Below, piece after piece: positions 9,258-21,726 of a stretch of 56,075 bases of DNA (its first letter is position 1; each line of letters opens with the position of its first letter). Location of the stretch: assembly GCA_003049485.1 (NCBI GenBank), contig PYST01000265.1:1-56075 (forward strand), written 5' to 3'. The translations under genes and the position numbers were made by a program. Source of the stretch: Ophioceras dolichostomum (Eukaryota; Ascomycota; Sordariomycetes; Magnaporthales; Ophioceraceae). The notes beneath the pieces were generated by a model. That model saw only the letters and a program-made list of their open reading frames with translations. It made no database searches and was not told the origin of the DNA.

Positions 9258-11109
9258 TTACTGGATCTCATCGTTGGCCGCGGCGGCAGCAACGGCCGCC
9301 TCGCAGGCAAGCGCACGCCTCTGCTTCTTCTCCCGCTTGCGGCGCTTGCGCTCCGCCTTCTCCTCGGGAGTCTCGCCCTCATGCTTCGACTTCCGCTTCT
9401 TGTGGTCCTCGCTCTTGTCCTCCTCGCCCTTCGACTCTGGGGCAGGCAGAAGGTTGGTGGTGGGCGTCTCGTATGTCGCAGTGGTCATCGAGGTCGTAGT
9501 CGTCAGGGGGAAAAAGTCAGTGTAGGTGGTCGTCCACGTGGTCGGAGTGGACGCGTTAGGCCGACCGTACTTGTCGAGTTTTCCCTCAGACTTGAGCTTC
9601 TTTTTCTCGGTGGCGACAGGGCCCTTACCCCATGCGCGAGGGTAGAGGCTGCGGTCCATGATGTTCCGCTTGACTTTCGCGACGGTGCCGTGGGAGCATG
9701 TCGACATCTCCACCGTCGACATCATGGCAATGCCGATGGCGATTGCCTCGCCCTTGGTCGTCATGAGGACGACCTCGTCGTGGATCTCGATGCTGTCCTC
9801 TGTTTTTGAAGCAAGATGGGGGTCGTAAGTAATGTGTGTTGACAAGAGGGGTGAAAATCAAAATCAAAAATCAAAAACCAAAACCCCCCCAAAAATTGAA
9901 ATCAAAGACAAGATCGGCATCAAACGAAATTCAAACTTACCAAATCGCACCAGGCCAGGGAGCATGAGCTTCGCGCCAAAGCAGATGGCGGCGACACTGG
10001 AATCCTTAACGACCAATCGCTTGTATCCTGTGAGGAGCGTCTCGAGGGGCTGGATGACACGACGCAGGTATGACTCGTCGCGCTCAGTGTCGAGTAGATA
10101 TTGCGCGTCGAGGACGTCATGTAGAGTGAACATATTGCTCCGCTCGTCCATCGCGCCCGAACGGACGCGGCGTAGCTCCTGCATGTGGGCACCCACGCCC
10201 AGTAGCAGGCCGAGGTGCACGCACAGCGTGCGGATGTACGTTCCAGCCTCGCAGCTGACCCAGAAGACGCCCAGGTGACGCTCGTTATCAAACTCAATCA
10301 TCTCCGTGGCGTATACCGTCCTGATACGGAGCTGCCGTTTCACGGCAGAGATGAGAGGCGGGCGCTGGAAGAGGGCACCCGTTAGGGCCTCGAGGGCCAT
10401 TGCGAAGTCCACCATACCGCCGGGGATTGTGCGGTGGAAGCGGATCACACAGACATACTCCTTGCCTGCACCCTGTTGGGACTTGACCAGCTTGGTGGCT
10501 CGGTCAATACAGACAATAAGGCAGCCGGTGACCTTTGGGTCCAGGGTGCCGCTGTGGCCGGTTTTATCGCATCTGGAAGGCAGTCAGTTTCGTGTCGGCA
10601 ACGAACCCTAATTGAAGCCGATGCCACACAAAGTTGGGCGCTCCGTTTGAAAAATATTTCAGTCACATACCTCAAGATGCGCTTGGTCCAAGCCACAACT
10701 TCGTGGCTAGAAGGGTTGCTCGGTTTATCGAGGTTGATGAACCCGGAGCTGATATACGACTTGATGTCGCGTCGAAGAGGGGAGCTGCCGAAAGGCAGCG
10801 TGTGGTACCGATTGGTACGCTCGTTGACTATTTCCGTTAACCGCAAGTGATCAGTCGGTTGGTCGGTTGAGCTCGAGTGGAAAGATGGAAGTCGCGAGGG
10901 CAGCTGGTAGCGAAGCAAAGGAGGGAGGAAATGCACTTACGTAGAGTGTAGTTTCGAAGCAGGAGAGGCCACGCGCTGGAATCAATCGAGGGCTCCGCGT
11001 GCTCGGGCAGGATGGCGTCTCCATAATACTCCACGAGCTGCTTAGTGTCTTCTTCATCGGTAGTAGGCTTCTCAAGCTTCACCTTCACGAGTTGCTTGGT
11101 GGTGCCCAT
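9258..11109 (-). CDS. CBF5/dyskerin, H/ACA snoRNP rRNA pseudouridine synthase
   Basis: Four exons in consistent phase (11109-10941, 10827-10671, 10572-9941, 9799-9258) give 499 residues ending in TAA. Donors are GTAAGT, GTATGT and GTAAGT, and acceptors are TAG, CAG and CAG. CBF5 is the catalytic subunit of nucleolar box H/ACA RNPs that convert uridine to pseudouridine in rRNA and snRNA. The dyskerin-like N-terminus (PLPFGSSPL-type, here HTLPFGSSPLRRD) leads into the TruB catalytic motif TGHSGTLDPKVTG with catalytic Asp120. Next come KSQQGAGKEYVC, AGTYIRTLCVHLGLLLG and the PUA domain (about 280-360, with VVLMTTKGEAIAIGIAMMST). The C-terminus is a basic KKRKSKHE / KAERKRRKREKK tail, like the KKE/D tail of yeast Cbf5 (483 aa). 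Length and domains are complete. Confidence 0.95.
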
Positions 11110-13358
11110 GTTCAGTGCGTTGTTGCTCGTCCGAGCAGGTCAAATCAGGGACGGGAAGGTACTCGGATGAGGAATGCGGGTTGGGGTTCGGGGAGTTGAG
11201 AGAAAGAGATCGCGATGTAGGTAAGGAAGCTCTTGCGGCGCAAACCATAAATTTGCTTGAGAAAATGACCAGGAAAGAATCTCCTGCTCAGCAGATTGAC
11301 TTCCACGAAGACGAATTGGAGGAACACGTCTGTGGTGAACGCAGTTGCTGAACGATTGTTGTTCCTGACGTGGTCGTCGTGGGAAAGAGGAAGCTTTGAA
11401 TTTTTTTTTTTTTGCCCTTGGACCTTCCCGCACAAAAAGGCACAGCTGCGGAGAAAACTGAGCCCCACCCTACATCCCACCCACCTTGCCAAGCCTAAAG
11501 CATGCTCTGGGAGAGGAGGGAGGGAGCGGTCAAGCCCCAGTGTGGCTTCTTAGCTCTGCACCTAGCCACTCTCCGCGTCTTTGAAAACGATACCCCTGCT
11601 TCATGTGTGGCTGGCAGGTGCGAAGAAGCAGGCACTGGAACCAAGGATGCACTAAGATGGCTCTCCAGAGGTTACTCCCCTCCCCCAGCCTGCATTCCTT
11701 AAGTACCTTACCTTTTCAACCCCTCCTCGTCGAGATCGTGCCTCCGCTTTGAAATCGGCAGGGAGAAATCATGTCCCTGGCTAACTGGTACGTACTCAGC
11801 CGATACTAATCCTTCCTTGAAAGGATCTCGAGAATCTACGGTCAACAGGTCTTGAGTGGGATCGACGCTCGTGGCTATTTCACGAGCCTCCACCTTCTGG
11901 GGGTCGATGAGGTCTAGAAATAGCCACTGGACCACGGCATCCACTAAGACACATCTTGCGCTTCGACCTGACCGTCTCCCTACTCTGCTTCTCTTGCCTG
12001 TTTTCCTAGTAGAGTCTTCGTCATCTCAGGCTGCCAGGTTTTTCGCCAAGTCAATAACTGCCCAGTGGCCCTGACAAGGCTGTTCAAGCTGTCGGTGCGC
12101 AGTCTTAGCGCTCCCCCACGACCTAATGAGCAAACTTTAGCGCAAAGCTTCTTAGATTGGCAGCTGTTGGCTGCTGGTGATCTTCCCCCTCACCCCTGAA
12201 TTACCATCGATTCAGCAGTAACACCGTAACGCGAGTGCGTCGTCGACCACTAGCTACTCCCTGGATTCAGAGACAGGACCTCCGGGGAGAACGCTGGTCG
12301 TCAGAGAGACCGACTCGGCAGTGCCTCGGCGCTGCGACGTTAATATTCATCCTTGTGACATGGGCATGGACGTTTGGTGGACTGGGAGGGGGGACCGTCG
12401 ACGCACTACGGGAGCCGGCAGCCGATAACCCTGACGCCTCATGACGAAATCGACAAACAACATACCTATTGCCTCCTCAACCGCTCCCCCGGAGAGGACC
12501 CTTGTACTACCTACACCATGGAGAATGTTGCCGGCCCTCCATATCGTCATCGCCGTCCACCAGCACCGCGAGATGCTTGAATCAACCGCCCTTGTCCGGC
12601 GGGGCTCCCCCCTATGTCCTCCGCCCTTCCACCGATCACTCACTTAGCCGGGCTCTTGAATAGAAGCAGCCCTCGCCCTCGGGAGGATGAACAGAGAGTG
12701 GACCGCAGAGGAAGCCCAATCCCCTTTTTGGTTCTGCAAGGCTCACTTCCCTGCCCTTAGCCCCAACGCCAACGAAGACTATCAATCATCAACACGTGTC
12801 GAGCATCTCCCCTCTAAGCTTTAAGGTTCGCTAGTTTGAAGGGCACTGACCATCCCCTATTCGAACGGCTTGGCGAACGGGCACCCATCCGAGCCATCCA
12901 AGCCGTCTTGGGTTAACGACGCGATCTGCCATGTGCGCAAGCTATAGGGGGCAGGGACATGGTTGCTCCGGAGAGCACCTTGGTGGCACATTTATGCTTC
13001 CCCAATGAATCAGACAGGCAAGCGCTCTGCTGAGTGGCAGGCTTGCCTCCCCCTTCCGGTCAGTGCTCTGGTTCTCTGGTTTCCTCCCGTTCCTGGACTA
13101 TGCTAGCCGCTCTCTGCTGAAGGGTTGTGACCTTGCCTTGCGGCCTCGGGGGCATTTGTTCGGCTGCCTGCATATATCATCCCAATGCTCCCTCCCCCTT
13201 GTCCCGAGCTACTGCACTACGGCCGCGCCTGGTCAGCAGTAAGGACGACGGTCATTGCGTGCGTACTGCAGCTTATATACGCAGCCTGATGATCTTAGCG
13301 GCTCAACCCCGTCTTCCCTCCTCATACACATCCATATTTAATCCCACCTGGTGCCCTC
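11110..13358. promoter_or_regulatory. Divergent intergenic region between CBF5 and the RGS-LOV gene
   Basis: This 2.2 kb interval separates two divergently transcribed genes and must contain both promoters. It has a T-homopolymer (about 11401-11414). No convincing coding exon was found; short ORFs around 12235-12660 lack domain character. A long leader or distal promoter for the photoreceptor gene is likely but not shown. Confidence 0.45.
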
Positions 13359-16258
13359 ATGTCTCTCACCATGACGACTCCAACAACCCGGTCAAAGGTC
13401 TACGCGGCCGATGATATGAACTATACTGGCTCTCGGTCTCTTCTCCATAGTACTAGCCGTGCCGACTTCCACGCTGAAAACGCCTCTCCGGTGCCATCCG
13501 GCAGACTGTCCCCGATGAGCCTTCGATCACTCCCTCGAGACGTTGATGACCTAGAAAACGAGCCCGGTGCCGACATTCCAGATATACCGATGCGAAGGCC
13601 CTTGCGAACTCCTGCTTCTCCCGGCGTCCGGGCATCTATCGACGTTGGGGCGTCAAGTTTGTACGCTATGGACGAGATTCTTGCCGGGACGAGGGATGGC
13701 AAAACTGTCCAAGGGCCCATTAGCCCCGTTGCACTCCAGCACGGCAGAAACGGCTTGGAGTAAGACCCCATCTATTCCCTGCCTGGTGTTCTGGTCTTGT
13801 GCCAAAGCTGCCTACTTCAACATAGCGGGCGAGGATGTCCATCGCTAACTACCGAGGATTCTCTCTACTGAACAGTGTCCACGAACCTTCGAAGGGAACA
13901 GGGCCTCCCCATAAAACCAAGACCTCCGAGCCGGACGACGAGCTGATGAGGGTTGACACGCGGTCCCCGTCGACGTACCAACGCAGCATTCTCTCCGCAA
14001 AATCAAAGACGCAGTCCGTCTCGTCGTCCAGCCAGACAAACGCAACCTCGCTCGCGGCGTTGCAGGCCAAGGCGGCCGACGACGACGACGCGCTCGAGCC
14101 GCTGCACGAAGAGGAGATCGAGCCGGGGAGCTTCGATCTCGTGGCGCCCGCGGCGGGAGATGCCGGGCTCTACTCGCTCGAGCGCCGGTCAGAACTGCTC
14201 TTCTCAAAGGCCCATCTGCAGCAGATCTTCGACGACCCAGCCCTGCTCCACCGCTTCACCACGTTCCTGTCCAACTCGCGGCCGGCCTCGGAGCCGCTGC
14301 TTCACTACTACCTGGATGCCCTCAAGGCTATCAAGGCCATCAACTACTCGAACGCCATCGTCGAAGCCCTGGAGCCTCTCGAGGGCCACGCCTTCACCAC
14401 TGAGGCCGACTCCGCCGTCGCGCGCACAATAAACGAATCGCTCACGAAAAGAGCCGACGCGGCGTTCGAGGCCCTCGCCAGGGACGACCTCCCTGCGTAC
14501 ATTACCCACGTGTGGATTCAGACTGTTAGCGTGTCTATCAAGAAGCGCATATGCGGCACGCTGCCGCTGCACCTCCGTGACATGTCTGAGGGGCTAGCGG
14601 AGGTGTTCTGCCTGACTGATCCGTCAAGGCATGATAATCCCATCGTCTTTGCTTCCGAAGGTATGAGTTTCTTGTCTCTTGGCTGCCTACGTCCCCTTCG
14701 TTGATTGAAACGAGAATCTGCTGGTCGACTAACCCGCCGCGTTTCACCAGAGTTCCACCGCACAACGCAGTATGGGATGAACTACGTCCTCGGCCGAAAT
14801 TGCCGTTTTCTCCAGGGGCCCAAGACCAACCCCTTCAGCGTCAAGAGGATCAAGGAGAGGCTGGACGCCGGCAAGGAGCACTACGAGACCTTCCTCAACT
14901 ACAGGCGGGACGGGTCTCCATTCATGTCAGTCTGCGGTTTCCTCTTCGACTTTGCAGGTTTGCAAGTGTCATGTTGTGTTGCCACAGCTAACGGTTTCAA
15001 CCCTCTTCGCGCCTCTTCCAGGAATCTCCTCATGGTGGCTCCCCTCTACGACAGCCGCGGAGCGGTGCGTTACTTCATCGGCGCGCAAGTAGACGTCTCA
15101 GGCCTCGCGAAGGACTGCGTGGGCCTCGAGTCCCTGCGCCGAATCGTCGACGAAGACGAGGAGGGCCGCCAGAGGCCCGACGGGCCAGGTGGCGACGGCG
15201 AGAACAAGGAGAGCGGTGGTGGTGGTGGTGGTGGTGGAGGAGACAAAGGTGCCACAAACGGACACCACCTGAACAACAACACGAAGACTGGGAAGAGAGA
15301 AGAGTTCCGCGAGCTCTGCGGCATGTTCAACATGGGCGAGCTCGAAACCGTCCGGCGCGACGGCGGCAGCCTCCACCGCCTGCACAGGGAAGAGCACCCG
15401 ACCGCGGCGCCGGTCCAGCAGAACTGGCACAAGCCCCGCGTGCTCATCCAAGACGAAGGATCCGTCGTCGGCAGCGAGCTCGACCGCGACGACCACCACG
15501 GCGGTGGCGGTGGCCATGGTCACGGCGGGGCCTCGCAATCAGACCACTCCTCGACCGCAGCCGGCGACGGCGCCGGAGCCGGAGGAGCCGCCAGCAGCGG
15601 CCGCCTGACGGGCATCTACGAGAACTACCTCCTCGTGCGCCCCTACCCGAACCTCAAGATCCTCTTCGCGTCCCCCTCACTGCGCGTGCCCGGCATCCTG
15701 CAGAGCAGCTTCATGTCCAAGATCGGCGGCTCGAACCGCGTGCGCGACGAGCTGACGGCCGCCCTGGCCGAGGGCCACGGCGTCACGGCGCGCGTGCGCT
15801 GGGTCAGCAAGACGAGCGGCGAGGGCCGCCATCGCTGGATCCACTGCACCCCCCTGCTGGGGGGGAACGGCGCGATCGGCGTGTGGATGGTGGTCATCAC
15901 CGACGACGACGACCACCCCGTGGCGTCGAGGCGGCCGCATCGCGAGGCGCCTCCTGTTGATAGCTTGCTTACTAGCGGGACGCTGGGTGGTGGCGGTCGC
16001 GGTGGAGGAGGTGGTGGTGGTAGAGGTGGAGAGCGCTATGGGGGAGGCGACAGATATTCGCAAGGTGGTGTTAGTGGTGGGAGGAACACGGGGGCGGAGT
16101 ATCTCGCTTCGGAGAGAGGGGAGTATAATAGGGGCAGGCCGGCTGGGAATGGGAACGGGAATCGGGTTGGCTCGCCGAGGCCGGACTCGGTCAATGATGC
16201 TTTTCATGCTGGGACGAGGTCGAGCTCGCCGTATACCCTGAGGATTGGGGAGGATTGA
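13359..16258 (+). CDS. RGS-LOV blue-light photoreceptor (BcLOV4 type)
   Basis: Four exons (13359-13759, 13876-14660, 14751-14925, 15022-16258) join in phase to 865 residues. After a Ser/Pro-rich N-terminus, an RGS-like helical domain lies at about 232-360 (LERRSELLFSKAHLQQIF through HVWIQTVSVSIKKRI). A LOV domain follows at about 370-485. It contains GRNCRFLQG with the photo-adduct Cys at about residue 413, NYRRDGSPFMN and the closing FIGAQVDVSG strand. Such domains bind flavin and form a Cys-flavin bond in blue light. A charged linker and Gly/His-rich tract precede a second PAS-like segment at about 650-745 (NYLLVRPYPNLKILFASPS to WIHCTPLLGGNGAIGVWMV). Fungal RGS-LOV proteins such as Botrytis BcLOV4 move to the plasma membrane in blue light and may regulate G-protein signalling. 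The C-terminus is Gly/Arg-rich. The ATG at 13359 is chosen; Met at 13371 is an alternative. Confidence 0.9.
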
Positions 16259-17339
16259 CTGATACCGTTTCTGTGGGGAGGGAGGAAGGAAGGGAGACAA
16301 GGCAGATAGAACCTACCCGTGCTGGCGAGTTGTTCTTGGCTCTCCGCAAAACTAATATTTCGCGCAAAACTTATACTTCCTGCAAAAGTCAGCAAGGACA
16401 GGATTTGCTTTCAGTCTAGCCGTGGCATATCACCTACATCATCTCCAAAAGTCACCGAGCAGTCCTTCTCTTTCTATCTACCGGAGAAGACATTCGGATC
16501 CTTGGGCTCCCAGTATCGCTTCATCATAACTTGGATAAAGCATCATCTTCAGGACGACAGATGGAAGCCTTCTTTTCAAATCGTAATTGTTCGATTAACC
16601 TATTCAGCGGTTTCCACATCACATACACAAGACTAACGACGACCCAGGCATGTGTGTCTGTCTATGTAAGAAGAGGAAGAGGGAAGGGGAGTACCAATCT
16701 CCTCCACCCAAAACAGAACCAAGAAACGAGAGAGGGGTGGCCTTCACTCCGAAGTTTCTTTGATGAGATCGCAAGTCCCCCGATGTATGTGTTAATAGTC
16801 CAAACAAACGCCGTTGTCCGATTCTCTGCCCTAACAAGGCCGTGGTAGACCGAAGTGCAAGAGAGAAAAACAAACGATAAAAGAGAGAAGATGGCGGGAG
16901 GCCGGTATAGCATGGCGCGGTGCGGACATGACGTGGCGTCCCTAGCACGGTAGGCCAGACTGGACGAGACACCCGTACCGACACGGAAGCGTCCCCGTTG
17001 AGTCGGAGACGGTGAGTATATGCAGCATGAACCAAGTGATGGAGTGAAGTCCCGAATTTTTATCTCAAAACAAGGGGGGAAGAAAAAAAGGAAGTGGAAA
17101 GATGGGTAATAAGGACAAGAGAAAAATGTAGGTCGTGCGTTGGTCTAGACAAAAGAAAAGAGAAAGGTCGGTCGGTCGTAGATGAATTCATGCCGCACGG
17201 GAATCCGGGTGGATGGATGGAAAGCTGGCTCGAAACAGCGAGCTACCAAGGACAGTGCATGTGTGCAGCGAGTGGGTGGGTATGAGATGATGGAGAGCTC
17301 GAGAAGTTTTGATCCCAACTTCCATTCCTCTCTTTCTCT
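16259..17339. other. Convergent intergenic region
   Basis: Lies between the 3' ends of the RGS-LOV gene (+) and the unassigned coiled-coil gene (-). It must hold both 3' UTRs. No protein-like frame is seen. Confidence 0.5.
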
Positions 17340-18744
17340 TCACGCCGGCGCCGCAGCCCCCTCCGCCTGCGCCAAGATCCTCGCCCGCCACGAATTGCAC
17401 ACCTCCTCGAACCCGCCCACGACGTCCCTGCACACGGCCTCGCACTCGCGCCTGCGCAGGCGCTCGCCCCAGTCGCCCCTTGCGAGCCAGCGCTCCCCCT
17501 CCTCGCGCTCCTCCTCCTCGCGGCGCATCTCGGCGACGAGCTCCTTGGCGCTCTTGAGGCGGCGCGAGGCGACGGTCGTGGTCTGCTTCGACATGTGCAG
17601 CGTGTCGGAGAGGTACGACAGCGTCTGGACCAGGTCCGCCGTCGCGGCGTGCAGGCCCGTCAGCGAGTTGTAGGCCGTCGTGGCGGGCCGGGGCATGGCC
17701 TCGGAGAGGGCGGCCACGACGGGCAGGAGCTCCTCGGCCGTCTGCGGGTCCGGGGGCGCGGTCATGGGCTTGAAGAGCGCGTAGCTCAGGGTTTGGATCT
17801 GGCGGGCTTGGTTGGTTAGGTGGGAGGTCAGGGCCGTGTGGGCCGTGATTAGCCTGTAGGAAGCGAGTGTGTGAATGTTAGAAATATGATTATTGACGAA
17901 CTGAGAAGGGGGACATAAGTAAGGTAGGAAGGAGGAGGTTCTTTCATCATCTGGACGCAACGTACCTAGTAGCTCCACCTTCGACGCCGGCCTGCGAGCC
18001 CAGGTCCCGCAGACCATCCGTCACCCTGCTGAAGACGCCATCCGTCGGCCCGCCGTTGCTCTCGGTGCCGCGCCGGGCGAGCGACTCCACCGCGTCGATC
18101 TTGGCGACTAGGCTGGGCGGCATGCCGGGCGAGTCGAGGTCCGAGTCCGAGCCGTACTCGCTGCCGTCGTACACGCTCCCTGCCCTCTTATGGCGAGTGC
18201 GGCCGCCGCCACCCTGTGCTGGTAGGTTCAGGCTCATCCTGTGGCCACCGGCGCCGAGCTTTGGGCTTTCGACATCGACCCCGCTGTCCCTCGTTGCGCC
18301 CGCCGCCGCCGGAGGCTGTTCGCCGTCTTGCAGGTCGAAGCTGAAGCCCGGCGTCCTGTTGCCTCTCGCCGCGGCGGTTCCGCCGGCCTCTCCGTCCTCC
18401 TCCCCCTCGTCGTAGTACTCGTCGTCCTCGCCGTCTGACAGCGCGTCCGCAAGCTCGTCGGCTAGGTTTCCGAGGCCGCCGCCTCCGCCACCGCCGCCCA
18501 TTGCCGCATGGCCGCCGCTGCCGAAGACGCTGATATCGTGCTCGTTGGCGCCGAAGCTGGCCCGCAGTGGTGTCGAGGGCTCGTTTAGTGATGACCTCCG
18601 GCGGCCGGCGGCTGGCGAGTATGAGTCGGCGCCCGAGGTGTGCCGGGAGTGGATCGGGGTTCGTGGTGATGACGGCATGGTGTGATAGATTTCACGGTCG
18701 TCATCTGCGAGGGTATCTCGAGAGCCCGAGTTCTCCTCGTCCAC
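17340..18744 (-). CDS. Conserved-looking fungal protein, disordered N-terminus and helical C-terminus
   Basis: Two exons (18744-17966 and 17853-17340; 112-nt intron with donor GTACGT and acceptor CAG) give 430 residues. The first half is disordered: Ser/Thr-Pro sites (SSPRTPIH, STPLRASF), a glycine run, then an acidic ADELADALSDGEDDEYYDE patch. From about residue 235 the protein is helical (AKIDAVESLARRG; LITAHTALTSHLTNQARQIQ; LVAEMRREEEEREEGERW), ending in VCRDVVGGFEEVCNSWRARI. This suggests coiled-coil assembly, and many Ser/Thr-Pro sites hint at phosphoregulation. I do not recognise the family. G/C-rich third positions and clean splicing support a real gene. It is divergently arranged with NatB, 1.6 kb away. 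Confidence 0.75.
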
Positions 18745-20360
18745 ACACGCGCCGTGGGATGTACGTCTCTTCGATTATGTGATGCTCTGAAGTTCCAAAG
18801 CTTCGTCGACTCGAGGAATCCAAAAGTCGAACAGAGCCAGCTCCGTCTGCACTTATCCAGCCAGCGGGCGTCGTTCACGTGTGACTGTCCGTGCTGTTGC
18901 TTGGTGTATCTTCGCTGTTGGGTTGTGTGTTTATGTGTCTGTGTGTGTTGTTGTCGGTGGGCTGCGAGTGACAGGGATTCCGGCAAGGTTTATTCTTGTC
19001 GAGTAGGGTGAGGACGGCAAGCAGAGCGGCTGGGGCGACGTATTATAGCAGCGCCCTATATATCACCGCCGCCCGACGAATCCGTGATTTTCTTATTGTT
19101 CTTCTTCTATGCGCGCGCAGTCAATGGGAGGTTGGGCAGGACTGACTTTCGCAGGAAACGTTGTGCTGGCAGGCGGGGCAGCTGTGGGACGGTCGAGAAG
19201 GAGAGCCAACGGCGAGATCAAAGCCACCGACAGCGGCGGCGGCGGCGGCGTCCGGAGCTTATTGACTGGAGGTCTGTGTTTGTGGAAACGACTGCTGCCA
19301 CGCTCAAAGCAAGATTCTGCAGAGGGGATGAAATGTGGGCGGCAGAACAATGAATGTCTACTAGCTTTATGCATTAGAAAGAAAGAGAAGATGATGCTAC
19401 TCTTTGAGAATGAAGATGAAGTCAAATCTCTCCTTTCCCCTTTCTTTGGTGGTGTCTGTCTGGTCTGGGTCGACGCATGCACGTAATTTTGGACGCGTCG
19501 AGTCCTTCAGGATCCCTGCAAACCACTGCCGAGGGCACATGCTCGCTATCGGATCGCAGGCGAGTGGCCGCGGCGTCGGCGATAGTGGTAAAGTGTTGCA
19601 GCAGTCCCCCCCACTGGATAAGTCATCACTCCTACCTGCATCCACCCCGCTAAACAATCCCACTGAAAAGCTTTTGAAGAATTGTGGTGGGTGGGGGACC
19701 CTGACTTGCCCGTGAACCACACGATGTAGCGTAGAATGCAGTTTGGTGCAGTGCAGTGATGCTGTCTCGGTTCAGCGTGGCTCCCGGAACCTAGGCTAAC
19801 CTGCAGAATGTGGCATGCAGCCACACAGCTTGTCTCTCCCCCACCTTCCTTGAAGGTATTTTTGGCATCCTCAAGGGCCGCCCCTTCCCGAGTGAGCTTA
19901 AGCTTCGTCACTCACTCACAGCTTCCCTACCTGTGAGCTGCCCGTGAGGCAGGAGCCCTCGTCGGACTCTTCGGTCGGGCCGGGAAGGAAGTTGTCAGTT
20001 GCCGAGTGCCGGAGGTTGCCAACTCTCATCATTTCACTGCTTCAATCATCAGAGGGAGGGCTGTGAGGCCGTGTATAAGTCCCCCCTTGACCCCTTGACG
20101 TGGCCTCGTTCCTCAGCATCTCTTCCTTTTTCTTCTTTTTCTTTTGTCTGGGACGATTCTGTTCTCACTGTCTTCCTGCCCCTCCAACACAACATAATCA
20201 CGACCCTCTGGCATATATTCACAAATCTCCGTACAATTCGTTCCAGTCCAGGTCGAAATACGTTACACTCGTGGTCGCATGACCCCGGGCTCAACCGCAC
20301 ACTCCAAGTCACATCGGCCACTCGAGGAGTCCTTCTACGGAGACTAGCGAGCCTGCCAGG
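18745..20360. promoter_or_regulatory. Divergent promoter region between the coiled-coil gene and NatB
   Basis: This 1.6 kb holds both upstream regions. A pyrimidine-rich leader (about 20105-20150) lies upstream of the NatB start. Short ORFs inside are not supported by codon bias or domains. Confidence 0.45.
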
Positions 20361-21086
20361 ATGGCTACCTTCCGGCAGTTCAAGCCAGAGGACCTCAGCA
20401 AGTTCTCGAAATGCAACCTTGATCCCTTCACCGAGACGTACGACCTGTCGTTCTACATGCAGTACTACGCCAACTGGCCCAACTTGTTCATAGTTGCCGA
20501 GGACGAGCGTGGTAACATAATCGGCTACAGTACGTGACAAACCAGCCACTCTCCACTCTCCCCTCTCCACTCACCCACTGTGTTACCCCTGACCTGACTG
20601 GTCACGGGCCCCAGCTCAGAAGGAGTTGACAAAAAACAAGAACTGACCTGACCGTCTTGCCCTCTCCTCTCCTCTTCTCTAGTCATGGGCAAGGTCGAGG
20701 AGTCGCCCGACGGCTACCAGTTCTCAGAGCACTACCTCCCCTGGCACGGACACATAACGGCGCTGACCGTCGCCCCGGAGGTCCGGCGTCTGGGCATCGG
20801 CAAGATCCTCACGGAGCTGTTCGAGCGGGCCGTGGACGACGACAACGCCTGGTTCGTGGACCTGTACGTGCGCCGCACCAACCACAACGCCATCGCGTTC
20901 TACAAGAAGCTCGGCTACAGCGTCTACCGCGTCGTGAAGGACTACTACGGCGACCACTCGAGCGACCCGACCAAGGACGCCGAGGACGCCTTCGACATGC
21001 GCAAGCCGGGCAGGCGGGACGTCAAGCGCGAGCACGTCAGGGACGACGGCGAGGAGCATGAGGTCGATCCGTCCGTCGTTTGGTGA
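20361..21086 (+). CDS. N-terminal acetyltransferase B catalytic subunit (NatB, Nat3/Naa20)
   Basis: Two exons (20361-20529 and 20683-21086; donor GTACGT, acceptor TAG) give 190 residues. NatB acetylates nascent proteins beginning Met-Asp, Met-Glu or Met-Asn at the ribosome, with an Mdm20 auxiliary subunit. The protein opens MATFRQFKPEDLSKFSKCN and shows LDPFTETYDLSFYMQYYANW, typical of Naa20. It carries the GNAT acetyl-CoA loop RRLGIGKIL at about residue 97 and the terminal GNAT segment FVDLYVRRTNHNAIAFYKKLGY. The C-terminal EDAFDMRKP segment is also Naa20-like. Length is close to the family's usual size. The start is the first ATG after a pyrimidine-rich leader. Confidence 0.93.
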
Positions 21087-21726
21087 TTCACCCCCCGTTC
21101 CCGCGCGGGATCTGATCTGTCGTCGTAGGCAGAACGCAGTGGGGGTCTGGAAGGCAGCTGGAGAGATGATGGTCGTCCAGGCTACCCTTACAGACGGGGA
21201 ATGGCTCAGTTTCGAAGGGGAAAGGGGGAACGGACGGCCTTGAATAGGAGACATGCTTGCGTTTTGATTGAGTTGCTTTTCTCTTTAGCATCCTCCAACA
21301 CTTTCCTGCGGAGATTTTTTAAGACGAACGATCTTTAATCGATGGAATAATGCGTTTATACACAAGCTTTGCGTGGCTAAAAAGAAAAAGGTATCCGCTC
21401 TCGTAAATGTCGAGGCGACCGAAGAGAGTTAGATACAGGAAAAGGTATATTCCATAGACGGTAAAAGAGGGGACACCACCTGCAATGTCAAAAAAGAAGA
21501 AGCCTCAAGATGTCTAGACTTGTTGCTGCTTGGTCCGCTTGCTCGAGGTCTGGGTAACTTGGGGGCCACTACCACCGATATACGGATGGGTATATGCGAT
21601 TGGTACACGATGAGGCGGTAGATGATGCTGTGAAGAGGAGTCATTATAGGAAAGAGAGGGAAGGAAAAACAGAGAAGGCATCTGAGCTGAACTATCTAGA
21701 TGAGGGGAGGGGGGCCGAATCACATG
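21087..21726. other. Convergent spacer, NatB and SDR 3' regions
   Basis: This carries the 3' UTRs of two converging genes. An AT-rich part around 21310-21390 is compatible with polyadenylation signals. No gene seen. Confidence 0.5.

Noticed and set aside
12235..12663. Several small ORFs in the CBF5/RGS-LOV spacer
   Set aside because: They are mutually overlapping, short and lack domain features or consistent bias.
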